Positions 34,007 through 45,862 of a stretch of DNA of 64,000 bases are shown one piece after another (positions within the stretch are counted from its first letter, which is position 1; each line of letters opens with the position of its first letter). Position numbers and translations under genes: made by a program. The DNA comes from Pseudomonadota bacterium (lineage in GTDB: Bacteria; Pseudomonadota; Alphaproteobacteria; Acetobacterales; Acetobacteraceae), in the NCBI GenBank assembly GCA_021845595.1, contig JAJZVV010000004.1, positions 145,418 through 209,417 of the forward strand, read 5' to 3'. The notes beneath the pieces were generated by a model that saw only the letters and a list, made by a program, of their open reading frames with translations, searched no databases and had not been told where the DNA came from.

Positions 34007-34804
34007 TCAGGCAGCCGGTGGCGGATCGTAGGACAGGCTCCACTCCGGCGAGAACAGCCAAAGCCGGGGCGTTTCGGGCGTCGCGTCCAGGCGGAGGCTA
34101 CGGATATGGGCGAGTCCGCCGCGGCCGAAGGCGCGGCGGAGCGGGTTGGCAGCGCCGCCCGCGGCGGCAAGCCGGCCGGCAGCACGCGTGGAGGGCGTGC
34201 TCGCGATGCAATGGGCGGCATAGCCGCGCGGCCGGCGCTCCACCGCCAGCACCGCCACGGCGCGGGGGCTGACGGCGGCCGCCGCCCCATCCGGCGGCGG
34301 ACCGAAGGGAAACACGAGCCGTCCGCCGACGACGAGAAAGCTGAGCCACGCCGTCGCCGGATGCGTGACCACGACGCTGACGAACACCCGTTCGACCGGC
34401 TCCTGCGGCCAGTCCGCGCCGTCGGTGCAGAGGACGGTGACATTGGCCCACGGCACGAGCCGCGCGCGGGCCGCCTCGGCGCGGGCGGGGTCGATCTCGA
34501 TCGCGGTGACCCGCCCCGTAACGCCCACCATTTCGGCCAGAATCGCGGTGACATAGCCGGAGCCGGCGCCGATATGGACGATGTGCTCGCCGGGCTGGGC
34601 GCCCAGCGCGTGCACCATGGTGGCCCGCGCCGCAGCGGCGGCATCGCCGTCGGCAGCGTCGGGCTCCGCCATCTCGATGCCGAACGCCGCCCGCGGCACG
34701 GTGAGGAGCGCGCGCTCGAGCGCCGCGTCGGCAAGTCCCGCCAGGGCGAGAACGCGCCGGGCCTCCGCCGCGTGCCGCAAGCCCGTCTCCGCCGATTGCG
34801 CCAT
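34007..34804 (-). CDS. Divergent protein-L-isoaspartate methyltransferase family protein
   Basis: A 265-residue SAM-dependent methyltransferase. The SAM motif is VHIGAGSGYVTAILAEM (about 76-92), followed by VTAIEIDPARAEAARARL and TDGADWPQEP, as in the PCMT family. However, the upstream substrate segment of true PCMT (the GQTISQP block just before motif I) is not recognisable; here it is AAAARATMVHALGAQPGE. The C-terminus also differs, with FLVVGGRLVFPFGPP. It may methylate another substrate. It is divergent from the SDR gene over 108 bp. Confidence 0.72.
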   Translation of the reverse strand: MAQSAETGLRHAAEARRVLALAGLADAALERALLTVPRAAFGIEMAEPDAADGDAAAAARATMVHALGAQPGEHIVHIGAGSGYVTAILAEMVGVTGRVTAIEIDPARAEAARARLVPWANVTVLCTDGADWPQEPVERVFVSVVVTHPATAWLSFLVVGGRLVFPFGPPPDGAAAAVSPRAVAVLAVERRPRGYAAHCIASTPSTRAAGRLAAAGGAANPLRRAFGRGGLAHIRSLRLDATPETPRLWLFSPEWSLSYDPPPAA

Positions 34805-34912
34805 ATCGCCCTCCTACCCGAGACGCGAGTATAGCGAGGTCTTGCCGGACCGCACGCGAGACCGGAGGATGGGCGGCCTGGAAACCAGGCCTGCAGACAG
34901 GGGAGGTGACTC

Positions 34913-35671
34913 GTGGGGCTGTTCGATCTTTCCGGCCGAGTCGGCATCGTCACCGGCGGCAATGGCGGCATCGGCCTCGGCATTGCCCGTGGTCTGGCGG
35001 AGGCCGGCGCGCGCGTCGTCCTGGTGGCGCGTGACAGCATCAAGGGCACGGCGGCCGTCGCCTCGCTCGGTGCCGGCGAGCATCTGTTCCTCGCCGCCGA
35101 CGTCACCAGCCTGGAAGCCTGCCGCCGCGTCGCCGCCGAGACGGTGGAACGGTTCGGCCGGCTGGACATCTTGGTGAACAATGCCGGCATCGCCATCCGC
35201 AAGGCGCCGCAGGATTATGCCGAGGCGGAATGGCGGTCGGTGCTGGATACCAACCTGACCAGCGCCTTCTTCTGTGCCCAGGCCTGCCATCCGGCGATGA
35301 AGCAGAGCGGCGGCGGCAAGATCATCAATATCGGCTCGATGATGTCGCTGTTCGGCGCGCCGTACGCGGTGCCCTACGCGGCCTCCAAGGGCGGGCTGGT
35401 GCAAATGACGAAGGCGCTGGCCACCGCCTGGGCCGGGGACAATATCCAGGTCAACGCCATCCTGCCCGGCTGGATCGACACCGCGCTGACCGCCACCGCC
35501 CGCGCCCAGGTGCCCGGGCTCTCCGACCAGGTGGTGGCCCGCACGCCGGCGGGGCGCTGGGGCGAGCCCGAGGATCTCGCCGGGGCAGCGGTGTTCCTGG
35601 CCAGCGCCGCCTCCGGCTTCGTGACCGGCACGGCGCTGCCGGTCGACGGCGGCTATTCGGCCCGCGCGTGA
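34913..35671 (+). CDS. Short-chain dehydrogenase/reductase (classical SDR)
   Basis: A 252-residue classical SDR. Cofactor motif TGGNGGIG (14-21), structural NNAG (89-92), catalytic Ser142 (NIGSMMS) and YAASK (Tyr155, Lys159), C-terminal LPVDGGYSARA. The pattern is close to sugar-acid SDRs such as gluconate 5-dehydrogenase or KduD, but the substrate is not fixed by sequence. Arg40 after the second strand suggests NADP. GTG 34913 follows GGGAGGTGACTC. The Rieske gene follows 7 bp later, so the two are one operon. Confidence 0.85.
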   Translation: MGLFDLSGRVGIVTGGNGGIGLGIARGLAEAGARVVLVARDSIKGTAAVASLGAGEHLFLAADVTSLEACRRVAAETVERFGRLDILVNNAGIAIRKAPQDYAEAEWRSVLDTNLTSAFFCAQACHPAMKQSGGGKIINIGSMMSLFGAPYAVPYAASKGGLVQMTKALATAWAGDNIQVNAILPGWIDTALTATARAQVPGLSDQVVARTPAGRWGEPEDLAGAAVFLASAASGFVTGTALPVDGGYSARA

Positions 35672-35678
35672 AGGGGCC

Positions 35679-36038
35679 GTGCCCGCACCGGACCCGCCGC
35701 TGCGCGAACTCTGCCGGATCGAGGAGATCCCGGACGGCGCCTCGCGCGGCTTCGCTCCGGCGCCGGGCGGCTTCGTCGGTCTGTTCGCCATCCGCCGGGG
35801 CGAGGATGTCGTCGTCTATGTCAACGCCTGCCCCCACCTCGGCGTGCCGCTCGACTGGATGCCGGACCGCTTCCTCAGCGCCGACGGCAGCCACATCGTC
35901 TGTTCGACCCACGGCGCCACCTTCGCCATCGCCGACGGGCTGTGCCTGAGCGGACCCTGCCGTGGCCGGTCGCTGGAAGCGGTACCGGCCCGGCTGGATG
36001 GTGGCCGGATCCTCGTGGCGGCAGACGCGGGGCTGTAG
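35679..36038 (+). CDS. Rieske [2Fe-2S] ferredoxin-like protein
   Basis: A 119-residue soluble electron carrier. Cluster ligands are in ACPHLGVPLDW (CxH) and CSTHGATFAI (CxxH), the NirD/biphenyl-dioxygenase-ferredoxin type spacing. No membrane helix or signal is seen, so it is probably cytoplasmic. The likely partner is unknown; the gene is 7 bp after an SDR with a GTG start behind AAGGGG. It is convergent with the cytochrome b561 gene 13 bp away. Confidence 0.82.
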   Translation: MPAPDPPLRELCRIEEIPDGASRGFAPAPGGFVGLFAIRRGEDVVVYVNACPHLGVPLDWMPDRFLSADGSHIVCSTHGATFAIADGLCLSGPCRGRSLEAVPARLDGGRILVAADAGL

Positions 36039-36051
36039 CGGAGCGGCCCGG

Positions 36052-36621
36052 TCAGGGCAGCATACGCCGCAGGACGCCGTCGCGGCGCACGTAATGGTGC
36101 CAGAGCGCCGCCGCGGCGTGCAGCCCGGCGACGATCAGGATGATCGTGGCGATCGTGTCGTGGATCGAGATCAGCCCGTCCTCCAGCGCCTTGTCGCGTG
36201 CGAAGGGCGACGGGATGGCGAATAGCCAGAAGAAAGCGAGCGGATCCTTGCTGAACCAGCGGCCGAAAACGCCAAGCCCCGCCTGCGCGCCCAGCAGCGC
36301 GTAGAGCCCCCAATGCACCGCCTTCGCCGCCATCTGCAGCAGCCCGGCATCAGCCGGCGGCAGGCGTCGGCCCGGACCGGCGCGCCACACCACGCGCAGC
36401 GTCAGAGTGGCGACGAGGACGAGGCCGAACGAGACGTGCAGCGCCTGCATCGCGTGCCGCGCCGCCGAGCCCTTCGGCGCCAGGTCCCAGACCTGCGCCA
36501 GCAGCCAGAGCGTGACGACGAGCAGCACCGTCAGCCAGTGCAACGCGATCGTCACCCGGTCATAGCGCGGGTCCGGCGTGATGGGGCTCGTTTCCTGTAG
36601 TGCGGCGGGAACCCGGTCCAT
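36052..36621 (-). CDS. Cytochrome b561 family protein
   Basis: A 189-residue integral-membrane protein with four helices (RVTIALHWLTVLLVVTLWLL; MQALHVSFGLVLVATLTL; KAVHWGLYALLGAQAGLG; LISIHDTIATIILIVAGLHA). His residues in helices 1, 2 and 4 (HWL, LHVS, IHDT, GLHAA) are the expected heme b ligands, as in the YodB/CybB group that passes electrons at the inner membrane, sometimes from superoxide. ATG 36621 follows GAAGGG; the longer ORF start (36681) is rejected. It is 10 bp after the mbfA-like gene, on the same strand. Confidence 0.8.
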   Translation of the reverse strand: MDRVPAALQETSPITPDPRYDRVTIALHWLTVLLVVTLWLLAQVWDLAPKGSAARHAMQALHVSFGLVLVATLTLRVVWRAGPGRRLPPADAGLLQMAAKAVHWGLYALLGAQAGLGVFGRWFSKDPLAFFWLFAIPSPFARDKALEDGLISIHDTIATIILIVAGLHAAAALWHHYVRRDGVLRRMLP

Positions 36622-36631
36622 GCGCTGCCCT

Positions 36632-37588
36632 TCAACTGTTGCCGATGAGGATGCCGGTGGCAAAGACCAGCGCGCCGCCAAACATCACCTGGAAAGCAGC
36701 GGCGACGGGAGGTGTATCCATGTAGCGCCAGCGAATCCAGCTTATCGCCGCCAATTCCGCTACCACCACCGCGATCGCGACCGTCGTCGCCGTCCAGAAA
36801 TTGGGAATGAGATAGGGTAGTGAATGGCCGAGGCCCCCGAGCGTCGTCATCAGGCCGGTGATCAGCCCGCGCAGCAGCGGCGCGCCCCGCCCGGTGAGGC
36901 TGCCATTGTCGGAGAGCGCCTCGGCGAAACCCATCGAGATGCCGGCGCCGAGTGAGGCGGCGAGCCCGACCAGCAGCGCATCGAGGGACCGCCCGGTGGC
37001 GAAGGCCGCGGCGAACAGGGGTGCGAGGGTCGAGACCGAACCATCCATCAGGCCCGCAAGCCCGGGCTGGACCACGCGCAGCAGGAACAGCCGCCGGGCG
37101 GCCTCGTCCTCCTCGGCCCGCACCGTCTCGGGCACGTTCTTTTCCATCAGTTCGTCGGCGACGTGCTCGTGGACGAGTTCGGCCTCCGCCAGGTCGCCGA
37201 GCAGCTTGCGGATCGAGGCATCCGTACTGCGCTCGGCCGCCTGGCGGTAGAAGCGCAGCGTCTCCGCCTCCATCAGCTGCGCCTGCCGCCGCACCGCTTC
37301 GAGCCGCAGCTCCTTCATCTGCCATACCGGGCTGCGCTGAACGAACCCGCGCACATCCTGCCGGCGGATCAGCGGAATATGCTCGCCGAACTTCTGCTGA
37401 TAGAGCTCGATCAGGCGCCGCCGGTGTTCGTTCTCCTCCCGCGCCATGTCGGCGAACAGATTGGCGCTGCCGGGATACTCGGCCCGCAGCGCCTCGGCGT
37501 AGTCGGCATAGATGCGGCTGTCCTCCTCCTCGTTGCTGATGGCAAGAGCGAGGACGTCGCGTTCGGTCAGGTCGGAGAAATCGCGCAT
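36632..37588 (-). CDS. mbfA: MbfA-like ferritin/VIT1-type iron exporter
   Basis: A 318-residue two-part protein. Residues about 1-150 form a ferritin-like four-helix domain with a di-iron ligand set ([45 protein letters not shown]), and residues about 170-318 form a VIT1-type membrane domain ([26 protein letters not shown], then several hydrophobic segments). This is the layout of alphaproteobacterial MbfA, which exports iron and is induced by excess iron in Agrobacterium and Bradyrhizobium. No Irr-type ICE box was found in the 88 bp upstream. It is followed by cytochrome b561, 10 bp away. Confidence 0.86.
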   Translation of the reverse strand: MRDFSDLTERDVLALAISNEEEDSRIYADYAEALRAEYPGSANLFADMAREENEHRRRLIELYQQKFGEHIPLIRRQDVRGFVQRSPVWQMKELRLEAVRRQAQLMEAETLRFYRQAAERSTDASIRKLLGDLAEAELVHEHVADELMEKNVPETVRAEEDEAARRLFLLRVVQPGLAGLMDGSVSTLAPLFAAAFATGRSLDALLVGLAASLGAGISMGFAEALSDNGSLTGRGAPLLRGLITGLMTTLGGLGHSLPYLIPNFWTATTVAIAVVVAELAAISWIRWRYMDTPPVAAAFQVMFGGALVFATGILIGNS

Positions 37589-37676
37589 GGGGCGAAAATG
37601 GCCTGCCGCGGCGAAGCCGGCAAGTCACGGGCTAGTCCGGGAGAACGCGAGCCCGCCCCGGGGGCGGCCAGCGCGC

Positions 37677-39965
<2,289 letters not shown>

Positions 39966-40084
39966 GGACGTTCCTCCCCGGAAATCGCAAGCCGAGCGAT
40001 ATTGGTCCCTGGCGCCGGCCAAGGGAAGCGCCGCGCCCGGAGATATCTCGCGCCGTGGTGGCGGGGCGGCTACATCTCGGGTCG

Positions 40085-42748
40085 ATGACGCCCGCGCAAG
40101 ATCGCCCCGAACCTCCAGCCGACGCGAGCCCGGTGATGCGCCAGTGGTTCGCCAGCAAGGCGGCGCACCCGGAGGCGCTGCTGTTCTTTCGCATGGGCGA
40201 TTTCTTCGAACTCTTCTTCGCCGATGCCGAGGCCGCCGCCGCCGCGCTCGACATCCAGCTCACCAGCCGCGGCGAGCACGCCGGCGCGCCGATCCCGATG
40301 TGCGGCGTGCCGGTCGCCACTGCCGAGCTCTACCTCGCCCGCCTCATCCGGCGCGGCTTTCGTGTCGCCATCGTCGAGCAGATGGAGACGCCGGAGGCGG
40401 CCCGCGCGCGGGGGACGAAGACACCGATCCGGCGCGAGGTGGTGCGGCTGATCACGCCGGGAACGCTCGTCGAGGACACGCTCCTCGATGCCGCCCGGCC
40501 CAACCGGCTGCTGGCGCTGGCCGCCGGGGGCGAAACGCTCGGCGCCGCGTGGCTCGACATTTCGACCGGCACGTTCGAGACCGAGACGCTGACCGAAACC
40601 GTCCTGCCCGCACTGCTGGCCCGCCTCGATCCGGCCGAGATCCTGGCCGACGCCGACGGGCCGGCCCTGGCGGAGTGGGCGGAGCGGCGGGCGCCGACGC
40701 CGCCGGCGCCGGCGCTGGGCGCCGCCCGGCTGCGCCTGGCCGAAGCGTTCGCGGTCGCCAGCATCGATGTCTTCGGCAGTTTCAGCGACGCCGAAGCCGT
40801 CGCCGCCGCCCGCGCGCTCGACTATGTCCGCGCCACCCAGGCCGGCGCCCTGCCGCTGCTCGCTCCGCCGCGCCCACACGGGCTCGCCGGCACGCTCGCG
40901 ATCGACGCGGCGACGCGGACCAGCCTGGAAATCACCCGTGCCCGCGACGGCGAGCCGCGGCATTGTCTGCTGGGCGTGGTCCAGCACACGCTGAGCGCGC
41001 CGGGCGCGCGGCTGCTCGCGGCGTGGCTCGACGGGCCACTGACCGACGCCGACGCCATCGCCGCCCGTCAGGATGCGTGGACCTGGCTGATCGACCATCC
41101 GGCCGCGCTCGCCGCCCTGCGCGCGGCGCTGCGTGGCGTGCCCGACATGGCTCGGGCACTGGCGCGCCTCGCTCTCGGCCGGTTTCTGCCGCGCGACCTG
41201 GCGGCGTTGCGGGACGGGCTCGGCGCCGCCCGCGCCGCGGCACGCGCGCTGGCCGAGACGGACATTCCCCTGCTCGCGACGGCGCGGCAGACGCTCGACG
41301 TGGCCGAAACGCTGCGCGCCGCGCTGGCCGCTGCGCTCGCCCCGCGCCTGCCGGCCCGTCTCGACGAAGGCGGCGTGATCGGCCCCGGGTTCGACGCCGA
41401 ACTGGACGCGGAACGGCATCTGCGCGACGAGGCGCGGCAGATCATCGCCGGGCTGCAACTGGACTATGCCCAGCGCTATGGCGTCGCCAGCCTCAAGCTC
41501 CGCCATCATGCCCAGCTCGGCTATGTCATCGAGGTTCCGGCCGCTGCCGTCGAACGGCTGCGTGAGCACCGGGAGCTGGTCCTGCGCCAGAGCCTCGCCG
41601 CTGGGGCGCGGTTCGGTTCGGCCGAGCTGGCGGCGCTCGGCGAGCGTATCGCCGCCGCCGAGGCGCGGGCGGCGGCGCGCGAACGCATGGTGATCGAGCA
41701 TCTGCGTGGCGGAGCCCTGGAGGCGGCGACGGGCCTGACCGCCGCGGCGGCGGCGCTGGCGACGCTCGACGTGCTGCAATCAGCCGCCCGGCTCGCCGAA
41801 GGCGGCGCCTGGTGCCGTCCGCGCGTGAACGATGCGCTCGCCTTTCGCATCGAGGCCGGCCGCCATCCCGTCGTCGAAGCCGCGCTCGCCGGTCGTGCCG
41901 CGTTCGTGCCGAACGATTGCGACCTCGCGCCGGAGCGGCGGGTGCTGCTGCTCACCGGGCCCAACATGGCCGGAAAATCCACCTTCCTGCGCCAGAACGC
42001 GCTGATCGTCGTGCTTGCCCAGGCAGGGCTGCCGGTGCCCGCGCGGTCGGCCGAGATCGGGGTCGTCGACCGGCTGTTCAGCCGCGTCGGCGCCGCCGAC
42101 GATCTCGCCCGCGGCCGCAGCACCTTCATGGTCGAAATGACCGAGACCGCGGCGATCCTGCACCAGGCGGGGCCACGCTCGCTGGTGGTCGTCGACGAGA
42201 TCGGCCGCGGCACCGCGACGCTGGACGGGCTGGCCATCGCCTGGGCGGTGCTGGAGGCGCTGCACTCCACGGTGCGCGCGCGCACGCTGTTCGCCACCCA
42301 TTTCCACGAACTCGCGCGCCTGCAGGGGGAACTGCCGATGCTCGCACCCCACACGATGCGGGTCCGCGAATGGAAGGGCGAGGTCGTGTTCCTGCACGAG
42401 GTCGCGGCCGGCGCGGGCGGGCGCAGCTGGGGCGTGCATGTCGCCCGGCTCGCCGGCGTGCCGGCCCCGGTGGTGCGGCGCGCCACGGCGCTGCTGGCGC
42501 GGCTCGAAGAGCGCGGCGCCGCGCTGACCGAGGCGGCGGAGCTCCCGCTCTTCGCCCGCGCCGTCCCAGCCGCCGTCGCGCCCGAGACCCCGCCGCCGGC
42601 CACGCCGGCCGAGCACCCGGCGCTGGCCGCCCTGGCAGCGTTGCGGCCCGACCAGATGACCCCACGGGACGCGATCGAGGCGCTCTATCGGCTCCATGAT
42701 CAACTTCGCGTGACAGCGCCGTCGGATGCCGCCAAGATTGAGCCATGA
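40085..42748 (+). CDS. mutS: DNA mismatch repair protein MutS
   Basis: Recognises mismatches and small loops. The 887-residue protein has the mismatch-reading Phe-x-Glu motif in FFRMGDFFELFFADA near residue 40, a connector and lever domain, and a C-terminal ATPase: Walker A GPNMAGKS at 625-632, VGAADDLARGRSTFMVEM, Walker B LVVVDEIGRGT and ATHFHEL. ATG 40085 is preferred to GTG 40055, which extends the protein by ten residues; the ribosome site is weak in both cases. The last four bases overlap glnD (ATGA). Confidence 0.95.
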   Translation: MTPAQDRPEPPADASPVMRQWFASKAAHPEALLFFRMGDFFELFFADAEAAAAALDIQLTSRGEHAGAPIPMCGVPVATAELYLARLIRRGFRVAIVEQMETPEAARARGTKTPIRREVVRLITPGTLVEDTLLDAARPNRLLALAAGGETLGAAWLDISTGTFETETLTETVLPALLARLDPAEILADADGPALAEWAERRAPTPPAPALGAARLRLAEAFAVASIDVFGSFSDAEAVAAARALDYVRATQAGALPLLAPPRPHGLAGTLAIDAATRTSLEITRARDGEPRHCLLGVVQHTLSAPGARLLAAWLDGPLTDADAIAARQDAWTWLIDHPAALAALRAALRGVPDMARALARLALGRFLPRDLAALRDGLGAARAAARALAETDIPLLATARQTLDVAETLRAALAAALAPRLPARLDEGGVIGPGFDAELDAERHLRDEARQIIAGLQLDYAQRYGVASLKLRHHAQLGYVIEVPAAAVERLREHRELVLRQSLAAGARFGSAELAALGERIAAAEARAAARERMVIEHLRGGALEAATGLTAAAAALATLDVLQSAARLAEGGAWCRPRVNDALAFRIEAGRHPVVEAALAGRAAFVPNDCDLAPERRVLLLTGPNMAGKSTFLRQNALIVVLAQAGLPVPARSAEIGVVDRLFSRVGAADDLARGRSTFMVEMTETAAILHQAGPRSLVVVDEIGRGTATLDGLAIAWAVLEALHSTVRARTLFATHFHELARLQGELPMLAPHTMRVREWKGEVVFLHEVAAGAGGRSWGVHVARLAGVPAPVVRRATALLARLEERGAALTEAAELPLFARAVPAAVAPETPPPATPAEHPALAALAALRPDQMTPRDAIEALYRLHDQLRVTAPSDAAKIEP

Positions 42749-45660
42749 CATTTTCTTCATTCAACTCCGACACGCCCGCCACCACTGCCGCCGAGATCAC
42801 CAGGAGCCTGGCGCGGTTGGCAGGGGCGAGCGGGAACGGGCGCGACGATGCCGGCGCACAAGCGGTTCGCGGGGGGCGCGATCACGTATCGCACGCCCCC
42901 AACGATGCGGCGCCCGGCGGCACGACCGACCGGCGCCGACGCGTGCCGCGCGAGGCGGCACTCGATATCTTCCGCCGCCAACTGGCCCGCATCCAGAGCG
43001 AGCTGCGCAAACCGTTCGAGGATGGTCAGTTGGGCGGGCTGCAGGCGGCCCGCCAGCTCGCGCTGCGCATCGACGGGCTGCTCGTCGCCCTGTTCGACCA
43101 TGCCTGCAGCGAAATCGGCCCGGCCTCGCTGCCGGCGCTGGTCGCCACCGGCGGCTATGGACGGCGCGTGCTGGCGCCGTTCAGCGACATCGACCTGCTG
43201 TTCCTCACCGGCCCGGACGCCGACGGCGAGACCCTCGGCCTGGTCGAATACATGCTGTATTTCCTGTGGGATCTCGGCCTCAAGGTGGGGCACGCGACGC
43301 GGACCGTCGAGCAGTGCCTGACCGCCGCCGCGGCGGACACGACGATCCGGACGACGTTGCTCGATGCCCGTCTGATCGCTGGTCCGGCGCCGCTGTTCAC
43401 CCGCTTCCAGGAGCGGTTCACCGCGTTCCGGGCCGATGGCAGCAGCGAATTCATCGCCGCCAAGCAGGCCGAGCGTGCCGCCCGCCACGCACGCTATGGC
43501 GAGACGCCGTTCGTCGTCGAACCCAACATCAAGGAAGGCCGCGGCGGCCTGCGCGACCTGCAGACGCTCTACTGGATGGCGCGTGACGCCTTCGGCATCA
43601 CCGATATCGGCCAGCTCGCCGACCCCTCGGGCCCGGGCGGCGGGCTGATCACCGAGCACGAGGCGCGGCTGGCGCGACGCGCCGCCGACTTCCTCTGGAC
43701 CCTGCGCTTCCACATCCACTACGTCGCCGGCCGCGCCGAGGACCGGCTCACCTTCGACCTCCAGCCGGTCATCGGGGCGCGCATGGGCTACACGCGCCAC
43801 GGACGGCAGGACGGCGTCGAACGCTTCATGCGGCACTATTTCCTCACCGCGCGGGAAGTGCTGCGCGTCGGCCGTCTGCTCGAACCGGCTTTGCTGCGCG
43901 CGGCGCTCGGCCCGCCGGCGGTGGCCGCGGAGACCGACCGCGCCCTTCTCGCCGAGGGCTTCGTGCTCGCGGACGGCAAGCTGCTCGCCGCCGGTGATCC
44001 CGAATTCACCGCCGACCCGGTGCGCATGCTGCGCATCCTGAAGCTGGCGCGCGATCGTGACCTGGAATTGCACCCGCTGGCGCTGCGCGGGCTGATCCGC
44101 AACGAGCGCGCCGCCGTGCTGCTGCGCCACGACCCCGAGGCCGCGGCGCTGTTCCTCGACCTCTTGTGCGGCTGCGCACCTGGCCATGGGCGCGGCACGC
44201 CGCCGCGGCCCGACGGCGCGCGCTGGCTGTCGATCCTCAACGAGACCGGCTTCCTCGGCCGCTTCCTGCCCGACTGGGGCCGCATCGTCGGGCAGATGCA
44301 GTTCGACACCTACCATGTCTTCACCGTCGACGAGCACACGATCGAGGTCATCCGCATCCTCAACCTGCTCGAACAGGGCGATCTGGCCGAGATCGCGCCG
44401 GTGGCGACTGGGCTGGTCGACCATGTCCAGTCGCGCCGGGCGCTCTATGTCGCGGCCATGCTGCATGACATCGCCAAGGGCCGCGGCGGCGATCATTCCG
44501 AGCTCGGCGCGGAGATCGCGCTCAGCGTCGGTCCCGCGCTCGGCCTCGCGGCGGAGGAGACCGAGATGGTCTCCTGGCTCGTGCTGCACCATCTCCTGCT
44601 CAGCCAGACCGCGTTCAAGCGCGACATCGACGACCCCAAGACCATCCTCGACCTCGCCGACACCATCCAATCCCCCGAGCGCCTCAAGCTGCTGCTGATC
44701 CTGACGGTCGCCGACATGCGCGCGGTCTCGTCGAAGGTCTGGAACGGCTGGAAGGCGACGCTGCTGCGGGAGCTCTACGCCCGTGTCGCCGAGGTGCTGG
44801 AGGGCGGGCTCGCCACCACCGAACGCGACGCGAGGGTCGCGCGCGCGCGCGAGGCCGTCTCGACGCTGCTCGCCGACTGGCCGCGGGAGGCGATCGAGCA
44901 TTTCCTCGCCCTCGGCTATCCCGGCTACTGGCTCTCCTTCGACCCGCCGACCCATGCAAGGCACGCGCGCCTGGTACGCGAGGCCGAGCAGCGCGACATG
45001 CCACTGATGATCGAGACCCAACCTTTGCCGGCCCGCGCGGTCACCGAGGTCACGATCTACACCGCCGACCATGCCGGGCTGTTCAGCCGCATCGCCGGCG
45101 CGCTCGCCGTTGCCGGCGCCTCGATCGTCGATGCCCGCATCCACACCATGACCAACGGCATGGCGCTGGATACATTCTGGATCCAGGATGCGGCCGGCGG
45201 CGCCTTCGACGCCCCGCACCGGCTGGCGCGGCTGGCGGCGGTGACCGAGCAGGCTCTCTCCGGCAAGCTTCGCCTGGCCACCGAAATCCGCCGCATCGCG
45301 CGCGCCGCGGCGGGGAGCCGCATGCGCGCCATCCATGTGCCGCCGCGCGTCGTGCTCGATAATCACGCCTCCAACACGCATACGGTGCTGGAAGTGAACG
45401 GGCGGGACCGGCCCGGCCTGCTGCACGACGTCACCGCCGCGATCAGCGCCCAGGGGCTGCAAATCGCGTCGGCGCATGTCACCACCTACGGTGTGCGGGC
45501 CGTCGACGTGTTCTACGTCAAGGACGTATTCGGCCTGAAGGTGAGCAACGAGCGCAAGCTCGCCGCCCTGCGCGCCGCCCTGCTGCAGGCCCTGACCTCG
45601 CCCGAGGAAGCCCCGGCGGACACGGCCCCGACACCCCGACGCCAGCGCCGCGCGGTGTAA
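42745..45660 (+). CDS. glnD: [Protein-PII] uridylyltransferase / UMP-removing enzyme GlnD
   Basis: Senses glutamine and adds or removes UMP on PII, setting nitrogen regulation. The 971-residue protein has an Arg/Ala-rich leader of about 65 residues not typical of the family, the nucleotidyltransferase motif GGYGRRVLAPFSDID (136-150, metal Asp148 and Asp150), an HD domain (MLHDIAKGRGGDHSELG), and two C-terminal ACT domains (EVTIYTADHAGLFSRIAGALA; LEVNGRDRPGLLHDVTAAIS). It starts in the mutS stop (ATGA). Coupling of mutS and glnD is seen here, but what it means is unknown. Confidence 0.95.
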   Translation: MTFSSFNSDTPATTAAEITRSLARLAGASGNGRDDAGAQAVRGGRDHVSHAPNDAAPGGTTDRRRRVPREAALDIFRRQLARIQSELRKPFEDGQLGGLQAARQLALRIDGLLVALFDHACSEIGPASLPALVATGGYGRRVLAPFSDIDLLFLTGPDADGETLGLVEYMLYFLWDLGLKVGHATRTVEQCLTAAAADTTIRTTLLDARLIAGPAPLFTRFQERFTAFRADGSSEFIAAKQAERAARHARYGETPFVVEPNIKEGRGGLRDLQTLYWMARDAFGITDIGQLADPSGPGGGLITEHEARLARRAADFLWTLRFHIHYVAGRAEDRLTFDLQPVIGARMGYTRHGRQDGVERFMRHYFLTAREVLRVGRLLEPALLRAALGPPAVAAETDRALLAEGFVLADGKLLAAGDPEFTADPVRMLRILKLARDRDLELHPLALRGLIRNERAAVLLRHDPEAAALFLDLLCGCAPGHGRGTPPRPDGARWLSILNETGFLGRFLPDWGRIVGQMQFDTYHVFTVDEHTIEVIRILNLLEQGDLAEIAPVATGLVDHVQSRRALYVAAMLHDIAKGRGGDHSELGAEIALSVGPALGLAAEETEMVSWLVLHHLLLSQTAFKRDIDDPKTILDLADTIQSPERLKLLLILTVADMRAVSSKVWNGWKATLLRELYARVAEVLEGGLATTERDARVARAREAVSTLLADWPREAIEHFLALGYPGYWLSFDPPTHARHARLVREAEQRDMPLMIETQPLPARAVTEVTIYTADHAGLFSRIAGALAVAGASIVDARIHTMTNGMALDTFWIQDAAGGAFDAPHRLARLAAVTEQALSGKLRLATEIRRIARAAAGSRMRAIHVPPRVVLDNHASNTHTVLEVNGRDRPGLLHDVTAAISAQGLQIASAHVTTYGVRAVDVFYVKDVFGLKVSNERKLAALRAALLQALTSPEEAPADTAPTPRRQRRAV

Positions 45661-45862
45661 CACACCACCGCAGCACGGTGCTCCTGGCATCCAGCGCGCC
45701 GCGGACGGCGTAGGGTTGGGTGAGCGCCAGGAGTTGATCACGATGCCGCTTGCCGCCGTGGCTCTGGCCGGTCATGGCCAGCCCCGCTACGCTGTCGGTT
45801 CACCCCGCCGGGAACGCGGATGGCGCGGACCGGAAAGACTGTCGCGGGAGCAGGAAACCGTC

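Noticed and set aside
42757..45741. Long open frame opposite glnD (994 codons, minus strand)
   Set aside because: GlnD is complete on the plus strand. The antisense frame has no recognisable domain.
45743..45862. 40-residue N-terminal extension of the ECF sigma factor from ATG 45743
   Set aside because: Despite an AGGAG site, the extra sequence is Gly/Arg-rich and absent from typical ECF factors; the GTG at 45863 gives the usual length. It stays an alternative.
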